Assembly: GCF_016862395.1 (NCBI RefSeq)
Contig: NZ_BOMW01000004.1
Span: 1 to 64,000, forward strand
Direction of reading: 5' to 3'
DNA length: 64,000 nucleotides
Source of the DNA: Actinoplanes siamensis
GTDB taxonomy: Bacteria; Actinomycetota; Actinomycetes; Mycobacteriales; Micromonosporaceae
Positions 52,323 through 61,840 of the stretch are shown piece after piece. The notes beneath the pieces are model-generated. The model searched no databases and had not been told where the DNA came from. It was given only the letters and a program-made list of their open reading frames with translations. Both the position numbers and the translations under genes were made by a program. The first letter of the stretch is position 1. Each line of letters begins with the position of its first letter.

Positions 52323-55300
52323 TCAGCGGGCCTCCGCCGCGTACAGCGAACCGATCTCCTCGTCGGTCAGCGCCCGGCCGAAGGCATGGACCTGATCGAC
52401 GGCGCCGGACCAGTAGTCGGTCCGGTTGCCGGCATACTTGGCCCGGCCGACCGACAGCGGCCCGGTGCTGACCACGCCCGGCCCGGCCGTCGTGGTCGCG
52501 ACCCGCTTGCCGTCCACGAACAGCCGGATCTCGCCGGTGGCGTGGTCACGGACACCCACCAGGTGGTACCACCGGTTCAGATCGGGGGTGACGGCCAGCC
52601 GGGCCCGGTTGCCGCCCGGCGTGCTGAACGCGAACGCGCCCTGCCCGTACTGCAGGTAGAACGGGTTCTCCACCCGGCGGCCGTCCTGGCTGACCGCTGT
52701 GGCGTAGTTGCCCGGCAGCTTGTCCAGGGTGACCCAGGCCGCGATCGTGTAGTCCTTCGTGGTGTCGACGACCGGCGCGGCGGTGTCCGCGTAGTCCCCG
52801 TCGCCGTCGAAGCGCAGCGCGGAGCCGGTCACCCCGGGCGTCCACGCGGTGTTCCCGGTCAGCGTCAGGTCGCTGCCGCCACCACTGTCCTTCGCCACCG
52901 TGCCGGCGCCCTCGTCCAGGCTCCAGTCGCCGTGACCCGGGAAGTCCGCGGGCGAGGTGGGATTCGCGCCGGCCGCGATGACCTTGCGGTTGACCGCCCG
53001 TACCGCCGCGGGGTCGACCTTGATCTCCCGCCGGTCGTACGTCCACAGGCCGTTCAGCTCGGTCTCCAGGTCGGTGATCTGGGTGTAGACCGAACCGGAC
53101 AGCTCCGCGCCGGCAGCCTCCAGGTAGAACCGCTCGGTGTTGTCGACGTACTTGGCGGTGAGCGCGGCCTTGTCCGCGACGCCGCTGTAGATCACCGCGG
53201 GCGTGCCCGGCCACATGTGCCCGGGAGTGCGCAGGGTGAACCCGCCGTGCTCGCCGTCCATGGCGATCCGGGTCGCGTCCGGGTAGGCCGGGTCGGTGTT
53301 GTTGTAGTCGTGATGGTCGATGACGTCACCCTTGCCGGAGTCCCCCTTGGAGGCGCAGCAGTTGACGCCGCTGTGCGCGTTCACGATCCGGGACGGGTCG
53401 GCGGCCTTGACCTGCTCGGTGATCTGGCCGGTCGCGGTGCGGTCCCACTCGCCCCAGCCCTCGTTGAACACCACCCAGCCGATCACCGACGGGCTGTCGT
53501 GCAACTGGTCCATCATCTCCCGGCCCTGGTTGTACCAGGCCTGCTGCCCGGCCGTGCCGGTGATGTCGGCGGACACGAAGTCCTGCCAGACCAGCAGGCC
53601 GAGCTCGTCGGCGTGCCGGTACCAGCGGGCCGGTTCCACCTTGATGTGCTTGCGGACCGCGTTGAAGCCGAGCTTCTTCGTCTCCACCAGGTCGAACCTG
53701 AGCGCGGAGTCACTCGGCGCGGTGTAGAGACCGTCCGGGAAGAAGCCCTGATCCAGGGTGGCCAGGGAGAAGATCGGTTTTCCGTTCAGGACCAGCTTCG
53801 GGAAACCACCGACATCGCGTACGGCGACCGACCGCATCCCGAAGTAGCTGCCCACCGAGTCCCGGCCGAGTGTCACGTCCAGGTCGTACAGGTAGGGGTC
53901 GTCCGGGGTCCACAGATGCGGCCTGGCGATGGGCAGGCTCAGCTGCGTCCCCACGCCCCCGGACACCGTGCCCACCTTGCGGCCGGTGGAGTCCCGGGCC
54001 ACCGCGGTGACCCTGGCGCCGGCCTTCGCGGACGCCGACGTGACGGTCACCTTCAGCGAGCTGGTCGCCAGGTCCGGCGTGGTGACGACGGCGTCGATCC
54101 CGGCGTCGGCGACCGGCTCCAGCCAGACCGTCTGCCAGATGCCCGACGACGGGGTGTAGACGATGCCGCCCGGGTTCAGCGACTGCTTGCCCTTCGGCTG
54201 GTCCGGCCCGGTCACGTCGGTGACCTCGACCAGGATCTCCTGCTGTCCACGACCGCGCAGCGCGTCCGTGATGTCCGCGGTGAACGCGGTGTAGCCGCCG
54301 GTGTGCTCGGTGACCAGGGTCCCGTTGACGTACACCTCGGCCTGGTAGTCCACGGCGCCGAAGTTGAGCTTGAGCCGCTGGCCGGAACCGATCCTCCAGC
54401 TCTTCGGCACGGTGACGAGCTTGCGGTAGAACATGTGCGACTCGCGGCGCTCGATGCCGGACAGCTGCGACTCGACCGGGAACGGCACGATGATCTGCTC
54501 GCCCAGCTTCCTGCCGAACACCGGCTGCTCGGCCGCGGTGGCGCCGGCGAACTCCCACGGGCCGTTCAGGTTCAGCCAGTCGTCGCGGACCAGCTGCGGG
54601 CGCGGATACTCCGGCAGCGGGTGCCGCTCGTCGAGCTTGTCGGCCCACGGGGTGGTCAGCCGGTGGCTGGAGCGGTTCGTCGCGGAGCGGACGATCTGTG
54701 GAACGGTCTCCCCGCCGACGGCCAGGCCGCCGTTGCCGTCGTAGCTGATCCGCACCTTCTGACCGGCCTGGATGGGCTGGGCGAGGGTGACGGTCAGCTT
54801 CGTGCCGCTCCTGGTGACCGACGAGACCGGCATCGGCGTGGTGTCGGCCTCGACGACCAGGTGCGCGGTGGTCTGGGCGACCGCGGTGACCGGCGCGTCG
54901 AAGGTCGCGGCCACCTTGCGGCCGTCCGCGCCGACCTCGAAGGACACCGGGAACACCGGGAAGTCGTCCGGCGGGGTGAAAGCGCTCTCCGGGACGATCT
55001 GCCTCGCGAGCCCGGCGGCCGACCAGCGCAGGAACAGGTTCGCGCCGCCCACGTCCTGGAACATCTCGACGCGCACGTCGTGGCTCTCGCCGGCGACCAG
55101 GTGCACCGGCGCGCTGGTCTGCTCCACGTCCCAGTCACCGACCCAGTGGTCGATCACCGGCTTCTCGTCCAGAGAGAACCGGAACCCGTTGTCGCCGATC
55201 ATCGAGAACGTGTAGTCCCCGGTCGCCGGGGCGGTGAGCTTGCCGGTCCAGCGGGCGGTGGTGTGCTCGGTGCGTCCGAGGAACGACTGGAAGCTGCCGG

Positions 55301-55544
55301 TCAGATCGGACAGGTCGATGTTCGGGTCCAGCGAGACGCCGCCCAGCTGGGCGAAGTCGCGGGCGCCCGGGGCGGACATCCGGAAGTACTCACCCTTGAG
55401 GCCGTGCACGGTGACGGCGGCCTGTGCGCCAGCCCGCGCGGCCCGCGCCTCGGACGGCGCCGCCTGTGCCGCGGCCGGCACGACGAGGAGGGACAGGACC
55501 AACAGGACGGCCAGGAGCGGTGCTCTCCACGGCGATCGTGGCAT
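52323..55544 (-). CDS. Secreted GH2 glycosidase with PA14 and LamG domains
   Basis: A 1,073-residue exported protein: signal peptide (1-29, ending AQA); PA14 domain (about 45-190; [27 protein letters not shown]); a beta domain; GH2 sugar-binding domain (about 310-480; [38 protein letters not shown]); an Ig-like domain; the TIM barrel (about 585-850) with the acid/base glutamate in [10 protein letters not shown] near residue 696 and the nucleophile probably in MDGEHGGF near 762; and a C-terminal LamG-like domain (about 890-1070). GH2 enzymes are beta-galactosidases, mannosidases or glucuronidases; the specificity is not readable. PA14 and LamG should bind glycan. Confidence 0.9.
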   Translation of the reverse strand: MPRSPWRAPLLAVLLVLSLLVVPAAAQAAPSEARAARAGAQAAVTVHGLKGEYFRMSAPGARDFAQLGGVSLDPNIDLSDLTGSFQSFLGRTEHTTARWTGKLTAPATGDYTFSMIGDNGFRFSLDEKPVIDHWVGDWDVEQTSAPVHLVAGESHDVRVEMFQDVGGANLFLRWSAAGLARQIVPESAFTPPDDFPVFPVSFEVGADGRKVAATFDAPVTAVAQTTAHLVVEADTTPMPVSSVTRSGTKLTVTLAQPIQAGQKVRISYDGNGGLAVGGETVPQIVRSATNRSSHRLTTPWADKLDERHPLPEYPRPQLVRDDWLNLNGPWEFAGATAAEQPVFGRKLGEQIIVPFPVESQLSGIERRESHMFYRKLVTVPKSWRIGSGQRLKLNFGAVDYQAEVYVNGTLVTEHTGGYTAFTADITDALRGRGQQEILVEVTDVTGPDQPKGKQSLNPGGIVYTPSSGIWQTVWLEPVADAGIDAVVTTPDLATSSLKVTVTSASAKAGARVTAVARDSTGRKVGTVSGGVGTQLSLPIARPHLWTPDDPYLYDLDVTLGRDSVGSYFGMRSVAVRDVGGFPKLVLNGKPIFSLATLDQGFFPDGLYTAPSDSALRFDLVETKKLGFNAVRKHIKVEPARWYRHADELGLLVWQDFVSADITGTAGQQAWYNQGREMMDQLHDSPSVIGWVVFNEGWGEWDRTATGQITEQVKAADPSRIVNAHSGVNCCASKGDSGKGDVIDHHDYNNTDPAYPDATRIAMDGEHGGFTLRTPGHMWPGTPAVIYSGVADKAALTAKYVDNTERFYLEAAGAELSGSVYTQITDLETELNGLWTYDRREIKVDPAAVRAVNRKVIAAGANPTSPADFPGHGDWSLDEGAGTVAKDSGGGSDLTLTGNTAWTPGVTGSALRFDGDGDYADTAAPVVDTTKDYTIAAWVTLDKLPGNYATAVSQDGRRVENPFYLQYGQGAFAFSTPGGNRARLAVTPDLNRWYHLVGVRDHATGEIRLFVDGKRVATTTAGPGVVSTGPLSVGRAKYAGNRTDYWSGAVDQVHAFGRALTDEEIGSLYAAEAR

Positions 55545-55805
55545 CGAGTGTTTCCTTTCGACCGACGATGTAACACGTTCACATTGAGGCAGTTACATGT
55601 GTCATGTCAACGAAAAGAAACAGGAACAAACGCGTTCGTACGACCGGAAGCACGCTCGCGGGAGGCGAGAAGTCTGATGCTGCGGGGCTCGCAAACCAGG
55701 AACCGGCGCTGCCGCCAGCTCTTACGGTGGACCTGTTCCGTCGCTCTCCCGGGCGGCGTGCCTCTCGCCTCGCTCGCTCTGTCCGTGAAGGGTTGTGGTG
55801 ACGCC
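55545..55805. promoter_or_regulatory. Divergent promoter region of the GH2 and chemoreceptor genes
   Basis: The AT-rich part near the GH2 start contains TGTAACACGTTCACA (55570-55584) and a small palindrome ACATG-TGT-CATGT (55595-55607). Both are candidate sites for a LacI-type sugar repressor, but no regulator gene is nearby. Confidence 0.35.
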
Positions 55806-56993
55806 ATGTCGTCCCTCGGCAATCGCCTGAGCATGCGTTCGGGCCTGCTGCTGGCCGCGACGGCCGGCCTGCTCGTCGCCGTCGCCGTCGGCGTCATCGG
55901 CATCGTCCGGATGTCGGGCATCGCGGATCGGAAGGACAACGCGCCCTCGGTCGCGGCGGCCGCCGCGAGCGCCCGGACCGCCATCGTCGTGACGCTGCTC
56001 GCCGGCATCCTGCTGGTCGCTGGGTTGACCTCGCTGACGGCCCGGATGGTCGCCCGCCGGCTGGCCGCGCTGGAGGCGATGATGTCCGCGATGGCCGCCG
56101 GAGATCTGCGTCCCCGCCCGGCGGACAGCGGCGCGGACGAGATCGGCCGGATGTCCCGCTCGGCGGGCGCCGCTGTCGATCACCTGCGCACCGTGCTGCG
56201 GACCCTCGCGGAGGCCAGCTCCGGGCTGGCCCGCCGGTCCGAGGACATGCAGGCGGCCAGCCGCAACCTGTCCGACGGCGTGGAGCGGATCTCCAGCCGG
56301 GTCACCTGGATCGACCAGGCCGCCGGGGCGGTGACGGCTGGCGTGCAGGCGGTCGCCGGCGGCGCGCAGCAGATGGGCGCGGCGATCCGGGAGATCGCGG
56401 TCAGTGCCGGCCAGGCGGCCGAGGTGGCGTCCAGCGCGGTCGGCGCCGCCGCTGACGCGGAAATCCTGATGACCAAACTCGACGCCTCCTCCGCGGAGGT
56501 CGACAGCGTGGTGAAGACGGTCACCGCGATCGCCGAGCAGACCAACCTGCTGGCGCTCAACGCCACCATCGAGGCGGTCGGCGCCGGCGAGCCGGGCAAG
56601 GGCTTCGCCGTGGTGGCCTCGGAGGTAAGAGACCTGGCCCAGGAGACCGCGCGGGCCATCGAGGACATCTCCCGAAGGGTCGAGGCGATCCAGCGCGACG
56701 CCAAGGAGGCGGTCGGGTCGATCGCCGGCATCGGGCAGATCGTCGGCGACATCACCGACCTCCAGAACACCATCGCCTCGGCCGTGGAGCAGCAGAGCGC
56801 CACCACCCGGGGGATGACCGACGACCTGGAGCGAGCCGCCGACGGCACCTCGGACATCAGCACCCAGCTCGCCGAGGTCGTGCACGTCACGTCGAGCACC
56901 CAGGACGCCGTGGACGCCAGCGAGACCGCCGCCACCGACCTGTCCCGGATATCGGCCCAGCTCCAGGACATCATCGGCACGTTGCGCTACTGA
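55806..56993 (+). CDS. Short methyl-accepting chemotaxis protein lacking a sensor domain
   Basis: A 395-residue receptor. Two TM segments (about 12-36 and 56-78) enclose a loop of only about 20 residues, so there is no periplasmic ligand domain. HAMP (about 80-130) and a signalling domain follow. The tip reads [19 protein letters not shown] instead of the usual EAARAGE, then [19 protein letters not shown]. It may respond to membrane state or partner receptors. It diverges from the GH2 gene. ATG 55806 is used. Confidence 0.9.
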   Translation: MSSLGNRLSMRSGLLLAATAGLLVAVAVGVIGIVRMSGIADRKDNAPSVAAAAASARTAIVVTLLAGILLVAGLTSLTARMVARRLAALEAMMSAMAAGDLRPRPADSGADEIGRMSRSAGAAVDHLRTVLRTLAEASSGLARRSEDMQAASRNLSDGVERISSRVTWIDQAAGAVTAGVQAVAGGAQQMGAAIREIAVSAGQAAEVASSAVGAAADAEILMTKLDASSAEVDSVVKTVTAIAEQTNLLALNATIEAVGAGEPGKGFAVVASEVRDLAQETARAIEDISRRVEAIQRDAKEAVGSIAGIGQIVGDITDLQNTIASAVEQQSATTRGMTDDLERAADGTSDISTQLAEVVHVTSSTQDAVDASETAATDLSRISAQLQDIIGTLRY

Positions 56994-57303
56994 CAGGACA
57001 CCCATACCGCGGCGGTGATCGGTGGGCGGCCCTGCCCGCCGGTCGCTGAACTCGAGCCGGCGCCGGTCCGGTCCTGGCGATCAGGGTTGGTCGCCAGGAC
57101 CGCTCCAGCACCATCCGATCTCCACACCCTCGCCCGTGTCGCACCCGTCAACACATGCGCGTCGCTGTTCGCTCGTCCACTGCCCTTACCACTCGGCTAC
57201 GGCCGGATCGCGGTAGAGCGCCAGCAGGTCATCCGCATGCTGTGCGCCAACAGGCTCCAGGCGGAGGCGGTCCGTCGTGCGGACACCGACGTCTGACATT
57301 GCC
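56994..57303. other. Gap after the chemoreceptor gene with a hairpin
   Basis: No convincing gene. A hairpin with perfect 12-bp arms (57069-57080 and 57091-57102) and a 10-base loop is a probable terminator of the chemoreceptor gene. The rest has weak codon structure. Confidence 0.5.
57069..57102 (+). terminator. Hairpin terminator
   Basis: Perfect 12-bp arms CGGTCCTGGCGA and TCGCCAGGACCG around a 10-base loop, 75 bases after the chemoreceptor stop. Confidence 0.7.
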
Positions 57304-57504
57304 CTATCTCACTGCGCGACGGCTGATGCCGCATCCTCTTTTGCCGCGGACAGCGCCCGCTCCCCGAAGATCTGACAACCGTCGGTGGGGGCGCCTTTCC
57401 CGTACCAGACGTCGTGGACCGCCCGCAGACCGTCGTCCCCCGCTTCTGTCCCCGAGCATCTCGTCCCGCGGGTACAGCCGTACCAACAGGTGGTGGCCTC
57501 TCAT
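57304..57504 (-). pseudogene. Decayed partner gene of the PadR regulator
   Basis: An open frame of 66 codons starts with an ATG overlapping the PadR stop. Its first residues, LLVRLYPRD then EMLGDRSGG, look like a shortened version of the LLRLYPRxxRxRYGEEML start seen in proteins commonly encoded after PadR genes. The middle residues are missing and the rest becomes Arg-rich and unlike protein. It is probably a broken remnant. Confidence 0.45.
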
Positions 57505-57803
57505 GCCGGCCTCGCCCGCAGCACGACCCGGGCGGCCTCGGCCATCCGGACCGCCTCGGCCCGCAGCGCCTGGCGTCCCTCCGGGGTGAGCGCGTAGTGC
57601 CGCCGGGCCCGGCCGTTGACGACCTCGTCGCGGACCACCTCGATCAGGTGCTCCCGGGCCAGCCGGTCGAGCGCCTGGTAGAGCGTGCCGGTGGCGAGCG
57701 TGACGCGTTGCCGGGACAGCTCGGCCACGCGCGCCATGATCGCGTAACCGTGGCGGGGCTTGTCCTGGAGCGCGGCCAGGATGAAGTACGTCGGCTCCCT
57801 CAC
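57501..57803 (-). CDS. PadR family transcriptional regulator
   Basis: A 100-residue single-domain repressor with the PadR winged helix: EPTYFILAALQDKPRHGYAI, quoted to 20 residues, then LATGTLYQALDRLAREHLIE and the wing RRHYALTPEGRQAL. A helix at the C-terminus provides dimerisation. It usually controls an adjacent membrane or transport gene; here that partner appears decayed (57304-57504). The GTG at 57803 has no ribosome binding site but lies 6 bases after a TATAGT box, so the mRNA is probably leaderless. The ORF extends upstream to 57836 but without support. Confidence 0.9.
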   Translation of the reverse strand: MREPTYFILAALQDKPRHGYAIMARVAELSRQRVTLATGTLYQALDRLAREHLIEVVRDEVVNGRARRHYALTPEGRQALRAEAVRMAEAARVVLRARPA

Positions 57804-57832
57804 GGTTCCACTATATACAACTGAACTACCTA

Positions 57833-58043
57833 TCACGGCGTCCCGCCACCGTCACCTCTCGGCCGACCTGTCCCGTCCGGAGCGTCGGAAGTGCCCGATC
57901 GCACTGGCGGAGATCCGCTCCGGGTCGACGGTCGGGCGCGGTCGTAGCGGATGGTGGTGCGCGGGTCGGCGCGGCGGGCGACGATCTGGACGTCGCGGAG
58001 GCGGACGCGGGCGTCGAGCACGGTGGTCGCCCGGCGTTCAGGC
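57833..58043 (-). pseudogene. C-terminal remnant of a tyrosine recombinase (phage-type integrase)
   Basis: On the minus strand, sequence reads TTVLDARVRLRDVQIVARRA, then DPRTTIRYDRARP. This closely fits the end of actinobacterial phage-type integrases (GVPLRDVQIAARHADPRTT followed by YD), including the catalytic tyrosine position (codon at 57944-57946). The frame is not open upstream for the rest of the 350-400-residue enzyme, and the R-H-R region is absent. It marks a lost mobile element. Confidence 0.65.
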
Positions 58044-58095
58044 GGGGTCCGGACGCGCGGCGACCTCCATCGCCGATCGGCTAGCCTGGCCGGTG

Positions 58096-58872
58096 ATGAA
58101 CCGAGATCTCCTCGCGGCCCGCGACCTCGTCGCCGGCCTGGCCGAGCGCGCCGGGCGGCTGCAGCTGGAACGCCGCGACACCCTGCGGGTCGGCGCCCCC
58201 AAGGCGCACGTCAACGACGTCGTCTCGGACGTGGACATCGCCAGCGAACGCCTCATCGTCGACGCGATCGGCGCGGCCTGGCCGGACGACGCGGTGCAGG
58301 CCGAGGAGGGTCACGGCCACGCCGGCGCCAGCGGGTGGACCTGGGTCGTCGACCCGTTGGACGGCACCCGCAACTACATCAGCCGGACCGGGCCGTGGTC
58401 GGTGTGCATCGCGCTGTACCACCAGGACCGGGCCCGGATGGCGGTCGTGCACGAGCCGGTGGCCGGGGAGACGTTCAGCGCGGTCGACGGCGGTGGCGCG
58501 CTGCTCAACGGCGAGCCGTTGGCGGTGACCGGCGGGCCGTCACTGGAACGGGCGCTGGTGGGGGTCAGTTTCCAGCCGAACCCGGCGACCAAGGCCCGTG
58601 CCGGCCGGGTGATCCGCGAGCTGCTGCCGCTGGTCGGCGACATCCGGCGGGTGCCGGCGGCGCTGAACCTGGTGTACCAGGCGGCCGGGCGCCTCGACGG
58701 CGGGCTGGCCTTGGACACGAACCTGTGGGACATCGCGGCCGGCGCTCTCGTCGCCCGGGAGGCCGGAGTTGTCCTCGGCGGGCACGGCCCGGACTTCTCC
58801 ACCGAGCTCACCATCGGCGCCGCGCCGCTGCTCTGGCCGGCGCTGTCCGAGCAGGTCCGCGCGACCGCCTGA
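58096..58872 (+). CDS. Inositol monophosphatase family protein
   Basis: A 258-residue metal-dependent phosphatase. The metal motifs are a glutamate pair in VQAEEGHGH (about residue 70) and DPLDGTRNYI (about 86-95), plus the second aspartate in TNLWDIAAGAL (about 213-222). The family hydrolyses inositol phosphates, 3'-phosphoadenosine or fructose 1,6-bisphosphate. In actinobacteria it may feed inositol for mycothiol and phosphatidylinositol. It converges with the Imm5-like genes only 5 bases from its stop. Confidence 0.93.
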   Translation: MNRDLLAARDLVAGLAERAGRLQLERRDTLRVGAPKAHVNDVVSDVDIASERLIVDAIGAAWPDDAVQAEEGHGHAGASGWTWVVDPLDGTRNYISRTGPWSVCIALYHQDRARMAVVHEPVAGETFSAVDGGGALLNGEPLAVTGGPSLERALVGVSFQPNPATKARAGRVIRELLPLVGDIRRVPAALNLVYQAAGRLDGGLALDTNLWDIAAGALVAREAGVVLGGHGPDFSTELTIGAAPLLWPALSEQVRATA

Positions 58873-58877
58873 GCAGG

Positions 58878-59381
58878 TCAGCAGTCGAACACCGACCAGC
58901 AGATGTCGTTGCGCAGCCGCTGGTCGTCGAGGACCAGCTCGCGGATCGGCGCGGGCAGCCGGTCGCGCTGCCACCGGCACTCCAGGCGCCCGGCGGCCTC
59001 GCCGCCGCCCGCCCGAGCCGCCTTGATCGCGTACGCAGCGGCGCCGAGCTCGTGCGCGGCGACGTGGGCGACGACCGCGGCCTGCCCGGCGGCGTAGGCG
59101 GCGAACCGGGCCGCGCCGCGCAGGTCCCGGGCCGCGCCCATGGCATGGCCCCCGGCCGCGCGCGCCCGCATCATCCCGACCTCGCCCCGGGTCCAGGCCC
59201 GGGCCTGCTCGATCGCGTGCCGCGGCCGCGGGTCGCCGGGCCGCACCGATGCGAACAGGCCGAGGACGTGCTCGGCACATGCGGCGGCCCAGAGCGCGAG
59301 CAGGTGGTGATCGTCGTCGGTGAGCGTCCCGCCCCGGCGGATGGTCACGAAGCGGGGATCACGAACCCCGGGCAGGATCAT
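58878..59381 (-). CDS. Imm5-like putative immunity protein (copy 1)
   Basis: A 167-residue alanine-rich helical protein. The start DHHLLALWAAACAEHVLGLF and DPRPRHAIEQARAWTRGEVG, each within 20 residues, match the Imm5-type immunity pattern (WAxxCAEHVLPLF, RPRxAIEAARAW). Helical repeats follow (AARFAAYAAGQAAV, HELGAAAYAIKAA). Family members protect against polymorphic toxins. No toxin gene is visible. Its start overlaps the stop of the paralogue upstream by four bases. Confidence 0.7.
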   Translation of the reverse strand: MILPGVRDPRFVTIRRGGTLTDDDHHLLALWAAACAEHVLGLFASVRPGDPRPRHAIEQARAWTRGEVGMMRARAAGGHAMGAARDLRGAARFAAYAAGQAAVVAHVAAHELGAAAYAIKAARAGGGEAAGRLECRWQRDRLPAPIRELVLDDQRLRNDICWSVFDC

Positions 59382-59938
59382 CGCGCCGTACCAGGGCAGG
59401 CGGCGGTCCCACGCAGCGAACCGTCGAGTGTGCTCATCAATCGAGCGACCCGCCCGCCCCCGCCCGGCGCCGGCGGATAGCGGCGGAGCACGCCGACGAG
59501 CACCGGAGTCGCGCGCCGCCGCGACCGGTCCAGCAGCGCCTCCCCGGCCGCGGGGTCGCCGCCGGCCTGGATCTCCCCGACCCGCGCGGCGCTCGCGGCG
59601 GCCCGCAGGATGTGGCCGACCTGGGTGGCCCGGGCGATGGGGTGCAGGTAGGCGGCCGACGCGGCGTCACCGGCCGCTCGCGCGGCCAGGCGCGCGGCTT
59701 CGCCCGGCGCGGCGCGGGCGGCCCGATGCGCGTCGAGCGAGGTGACGCGCTGCAGGTTCGTCCGCCTCGCCCCGTCGACGAACGCCCGGGCCGCGGCGAT
59801 CGCGGCCCGGGGGCGTGGATCGTCCGGCACGGCGTGCTCGAAGACCGGCAGCACGTCCTCGGCGTGCTGGGCCGCGTAGTGCGCCACGGCGCGCAGCTCG
59901 TCCATGGTCAGGTGGAAATCCCCGGGTGCCATGCCCAT
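59378..59938 (-). CDS. Imm5-like putative immunity protein (copy 2)
   Basis: A 186-residue paralogue of the downstream gene: ELRAVAHYAAQHAEDVLPVF and DPRPRAAIAAARAF repeat the same pattern, followed by similar Ala-rich helices (AARLAARAAGDAASAAYLH). It is translationally coupled to copy 1 by four overlapping bases. Several ATGs lie near the start (59938, 59932); the first is used. The two diverge enough that they may target different toxins. Confidence 0.7.
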   Translation of the reverse strand: MGMAPGDFHLTMDELRAVAHYAAQHAEDVLPVFEHAVPDDPRPRAAIAAARAFVDGARRTNLQRVTSLDAHRAARAAPGEAARLAARAAGDAASAAYLHPIARATQVGHILRAAASAARVGEIQAGGDPAAGEALLDRSRRRATPVLVGVLRRYPPAPGGGGRVARLMSTLDGSLRGTAACPGTAR

Positions 59939-60083
59939 GAATCGTATCGCTGAAATCTCGGTGGAGACTTTCGTCGTCGAACAGCAGAAGAGTGCCGTAC
60001 AACCCTCAATCCCCGCGCGGACCGACGGGCGGTCGGCCGGCTTTCGCCGGCATTGCCCGGCCCGGCGCGGTGGTCGCGTACCG

Positions 60084-60284
60084 CTAACTGCCGGTTTCGA
60101 TCGTCTCCTGGCGCGCCAGGCGGTTGTTGCGGCGGCCGTATCCGAGATAGACCGCCAGGCCGACCGCCATCCAGGCGAGGAAGCGCAGCCAGGTCTCGAC
60201 CGACAGGTTGGTCATCAGGTAGAGGCAGGCCAACGCAGACAGCACGGGCAGCGTCGGCAATCCGGACGCCTGGGTCGAATCGGC
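60084..60284 (-). pseudogene. C-terminal remnant of an APC-family amino acid permease
   Basis: On the minus strand, LPTLPVLSALACLYLMTNLS, then VETWLRFLAWMAVGLAVYLG and YGRRNNRLA, read like the last two TM helices of a cationic amino acid transporter. A TAG follows. An in-frame TGA stands just upstream (60285-60287) and the other ten helices are absent. It is a 5'-truncated gene. Confidence 0.7.
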
Positions 60285-60350
60285 TCACCCGGGCCACCGG
60301 GATGATTAACCCCGGGCGGTGTCGTTGGAATGGTCGAGACGGAGGAACAG

Positions 60351-61058
60351 ATGATCACGCACCCGGGTGAACCGCACGACACCGCCCTGAGCGGCCGGCT
60401 GAACTGGCTGCGCGCCGGGGTGCTCGGCGCGAACGACGGCATCATCTCCACCGCGGGCCTGGTGATCGGCGTGGCCGCGGCGACCGCCTCGGCCGCCCCG
60501 GTGCTGACCGCCGGCATCGCCGGCCTGGTCTCCGGGGCGGTGTCGATGGCGCTGGGCGAGTACGTGTCGGTGAGCAGCCAGCGTGACACCGAGCGGGCTC
60601 TGCTGGAGAAGGAGCGCGGCGAGCTGGCCCAGTTCCCCGATCAGGAGCTGGAGGAGCTGGTCAAGCTGTACGAGGCCAAGGGGCTCAGCCCGGCGACCGC
60701 TCGGCAGGTGGCCCGGGAGCTGACCGAGAGGGACGCCTTCACCGCGCACGCGGACATCGAGCTGCACCTGGACCCGGAGGCGCTGACCAACCCGTGGCAG
60801 GCGGCCGGCGCCTCGGCTGTCGCGTTCACCACCGGCTCGCTGCTGCCGCTGGCGGCGATCGTGCTGTCCCCGCCGGGGATCCGGATCCCTGTCACGTTCC
60901 TGGTGGTCGTGCTCGCGCTGGCGGTGACGGGCGGGCTGAGCGCCTGGCTGGGAGGCGCCCGGCGCCGGCGCGCGGCGGTGCGGCTGGTGGCCGGCGGGTC
61001 GCTCGCGATGGCCGTCACGTTCGGCGTCGGCGAGCTGGTGGGGGCAGCCGTCGGATGA
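60351..61058 (+). CDS. VIT1/CCC1 family metal transporter
   Basis: A 235-residue membrane protein. The first half has LRAGVLGANDGIISTAGLVI, the VIT1 helix-1 signature, and SGAVSMALGEYVSVSSQRD. A cytoplasmic metal-binding stretch rich in Glu follows (EKERGELAQFPDQELEELVK), then two or three TM segments. The family exports iron or manganese from the cytoplasm. ATG 60351 has GGAGG seven bases upstream, better than ATG 60330. The gene opens the stress-type block. Confidence 0.9.
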   Translation: MITHPGEPHDTALSGRLNWLRAGVLGANDGIISTAGLVIGVAAATASAAPVLTAGIAGLVSGAVSMALGEYVSVSSQRDTERALLEKERGELAQFPDQELEELVKLYEAKGLSPATARQVARELTERDAFTAHADIELHLDPEALTNPWQAAGASAVAFTTGSLLPLAAIVLSPPGIRIPVTFLVVVLALAVTGGLSAWLGGARRRRAAVRLVAGGSLAMAVTFGVGELVGAAVG

Positions 61059-61159
61059 CTGCCGGCCGAGCCCGGTGACTACGTCCGACCATCCGCGCAC
61101 AGGCGCCGGATCGCACCGTTCCGGGCACCGGTCCGGTCGCCGGGGTGTAGACCCGAGGT

Positions 61160-61840
61160 GTGGGCACCGAGCTCGGCACCAGAGATCCCACACGGCAGCC
61201 GATCAACCGCCTCGTCCAGGCGGTCGCCGACACCACCGACTCCCCGATGGCGATGGCCTACCTGGTCGTCGGCAGCGCCCTGCGGGTGATCGCCTGCCGC
61301 GGCCTGGATCCGATCGCCGTCGGTGACCAGCTGTCGCTGGACGGGTCGCTGTCCGGCGTGGTGGTCCATACCGGGCTGCCGCTGATCATCAACGACGTCG
61401 GCGCCGACGTCGGTCTCGCCGGCCGGGACCTGGTACGCAGCCACGACCTCAAGGCGTACGCCGGATTCCCGGTCCGGGACGAGGGTGGCGCGGTGATCGC
61501 GGTCCTGGCGGTCGCGGCGCATCAGCCGCGGCACTGGACGGTCCGGCAGTTGCGCTGCCTCGACGACGACGCGCAGATGCTGGCGGACGTGCTCTCCTGC
61601 GGCGTCCGGCAGACCCGGGCGCGGGCCGGCGCCGCGAGCGCGACCCGCGACCTCGTCGACCTGCTCGCGGTGATCGGCAGCTACGCCGAACTCGCCCTGG
61701 GTGTGCTCAACGGGCCGGCGCCCAGCCGCTCCGAGATCAGCGCCGCCCGCGACGATCTCGAACAGATCATCCGCGCCGCCGAGCAGGCCGCCCGCCTGGC
61801 GCGGCGCCATCCGCCGGCCGGCCTCACGGACCCGCGCTGA
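61160..61840 (+). CDS. GAF domain protein
   Basis: A 226-residue cytoplasmic protein with a GAF domain over about residues 15-155: AYLVVGSALRVIACRGLDP, LSGVVVHTGLPLIINDVG, DLKAYAGFPVRDEGGAVIAV quoted to 20 residues. The C-terminal 65 residues form a helical pair (LVDLLAVIGSYAELALGVL), possibly a remnant of a histidine-kinase dimerisation helix. The ligand is unknown. The 3' end overlaps the convergent small membrane gene by 17 bases. Confidence 0.85.
   Translation: MGTELGTRDPTRQPINRLVQAVADTTDSPMAMAYLVVGSALRVIACRGLDPIAVGDQLSLDGSLSGVVVHTGLPLIINDVGADVGLAGRDLVRSHDLKAYAGFPVRDEGGAVIAVLAVAAHQPRHWTVRQLRCLDDDAQMLADVLSCGVRQTRARAGAASATRDLVDLLAVIGSYAELALGVLNGPAPSRSEISAARDDLEQIIRAAEQAARLARRHPPAGLTDPR

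Noticed and set aside
52386-56993. Very long open frame (about 1,500 codons) on the plus strand, antisense to the GH2 gene
   Set aside because: It is antisense to a clear GH2 enzyme; GC-rich third positions keep the opposite frame open. Only its last part, from 55806, is the real chemoreceptor gene.
57155-57589. Overlapping plus-strand frames in the PadR region
   Set aside because: Pro/Arg-rich translations antisense to PadR and its remnant partner; no start signals.
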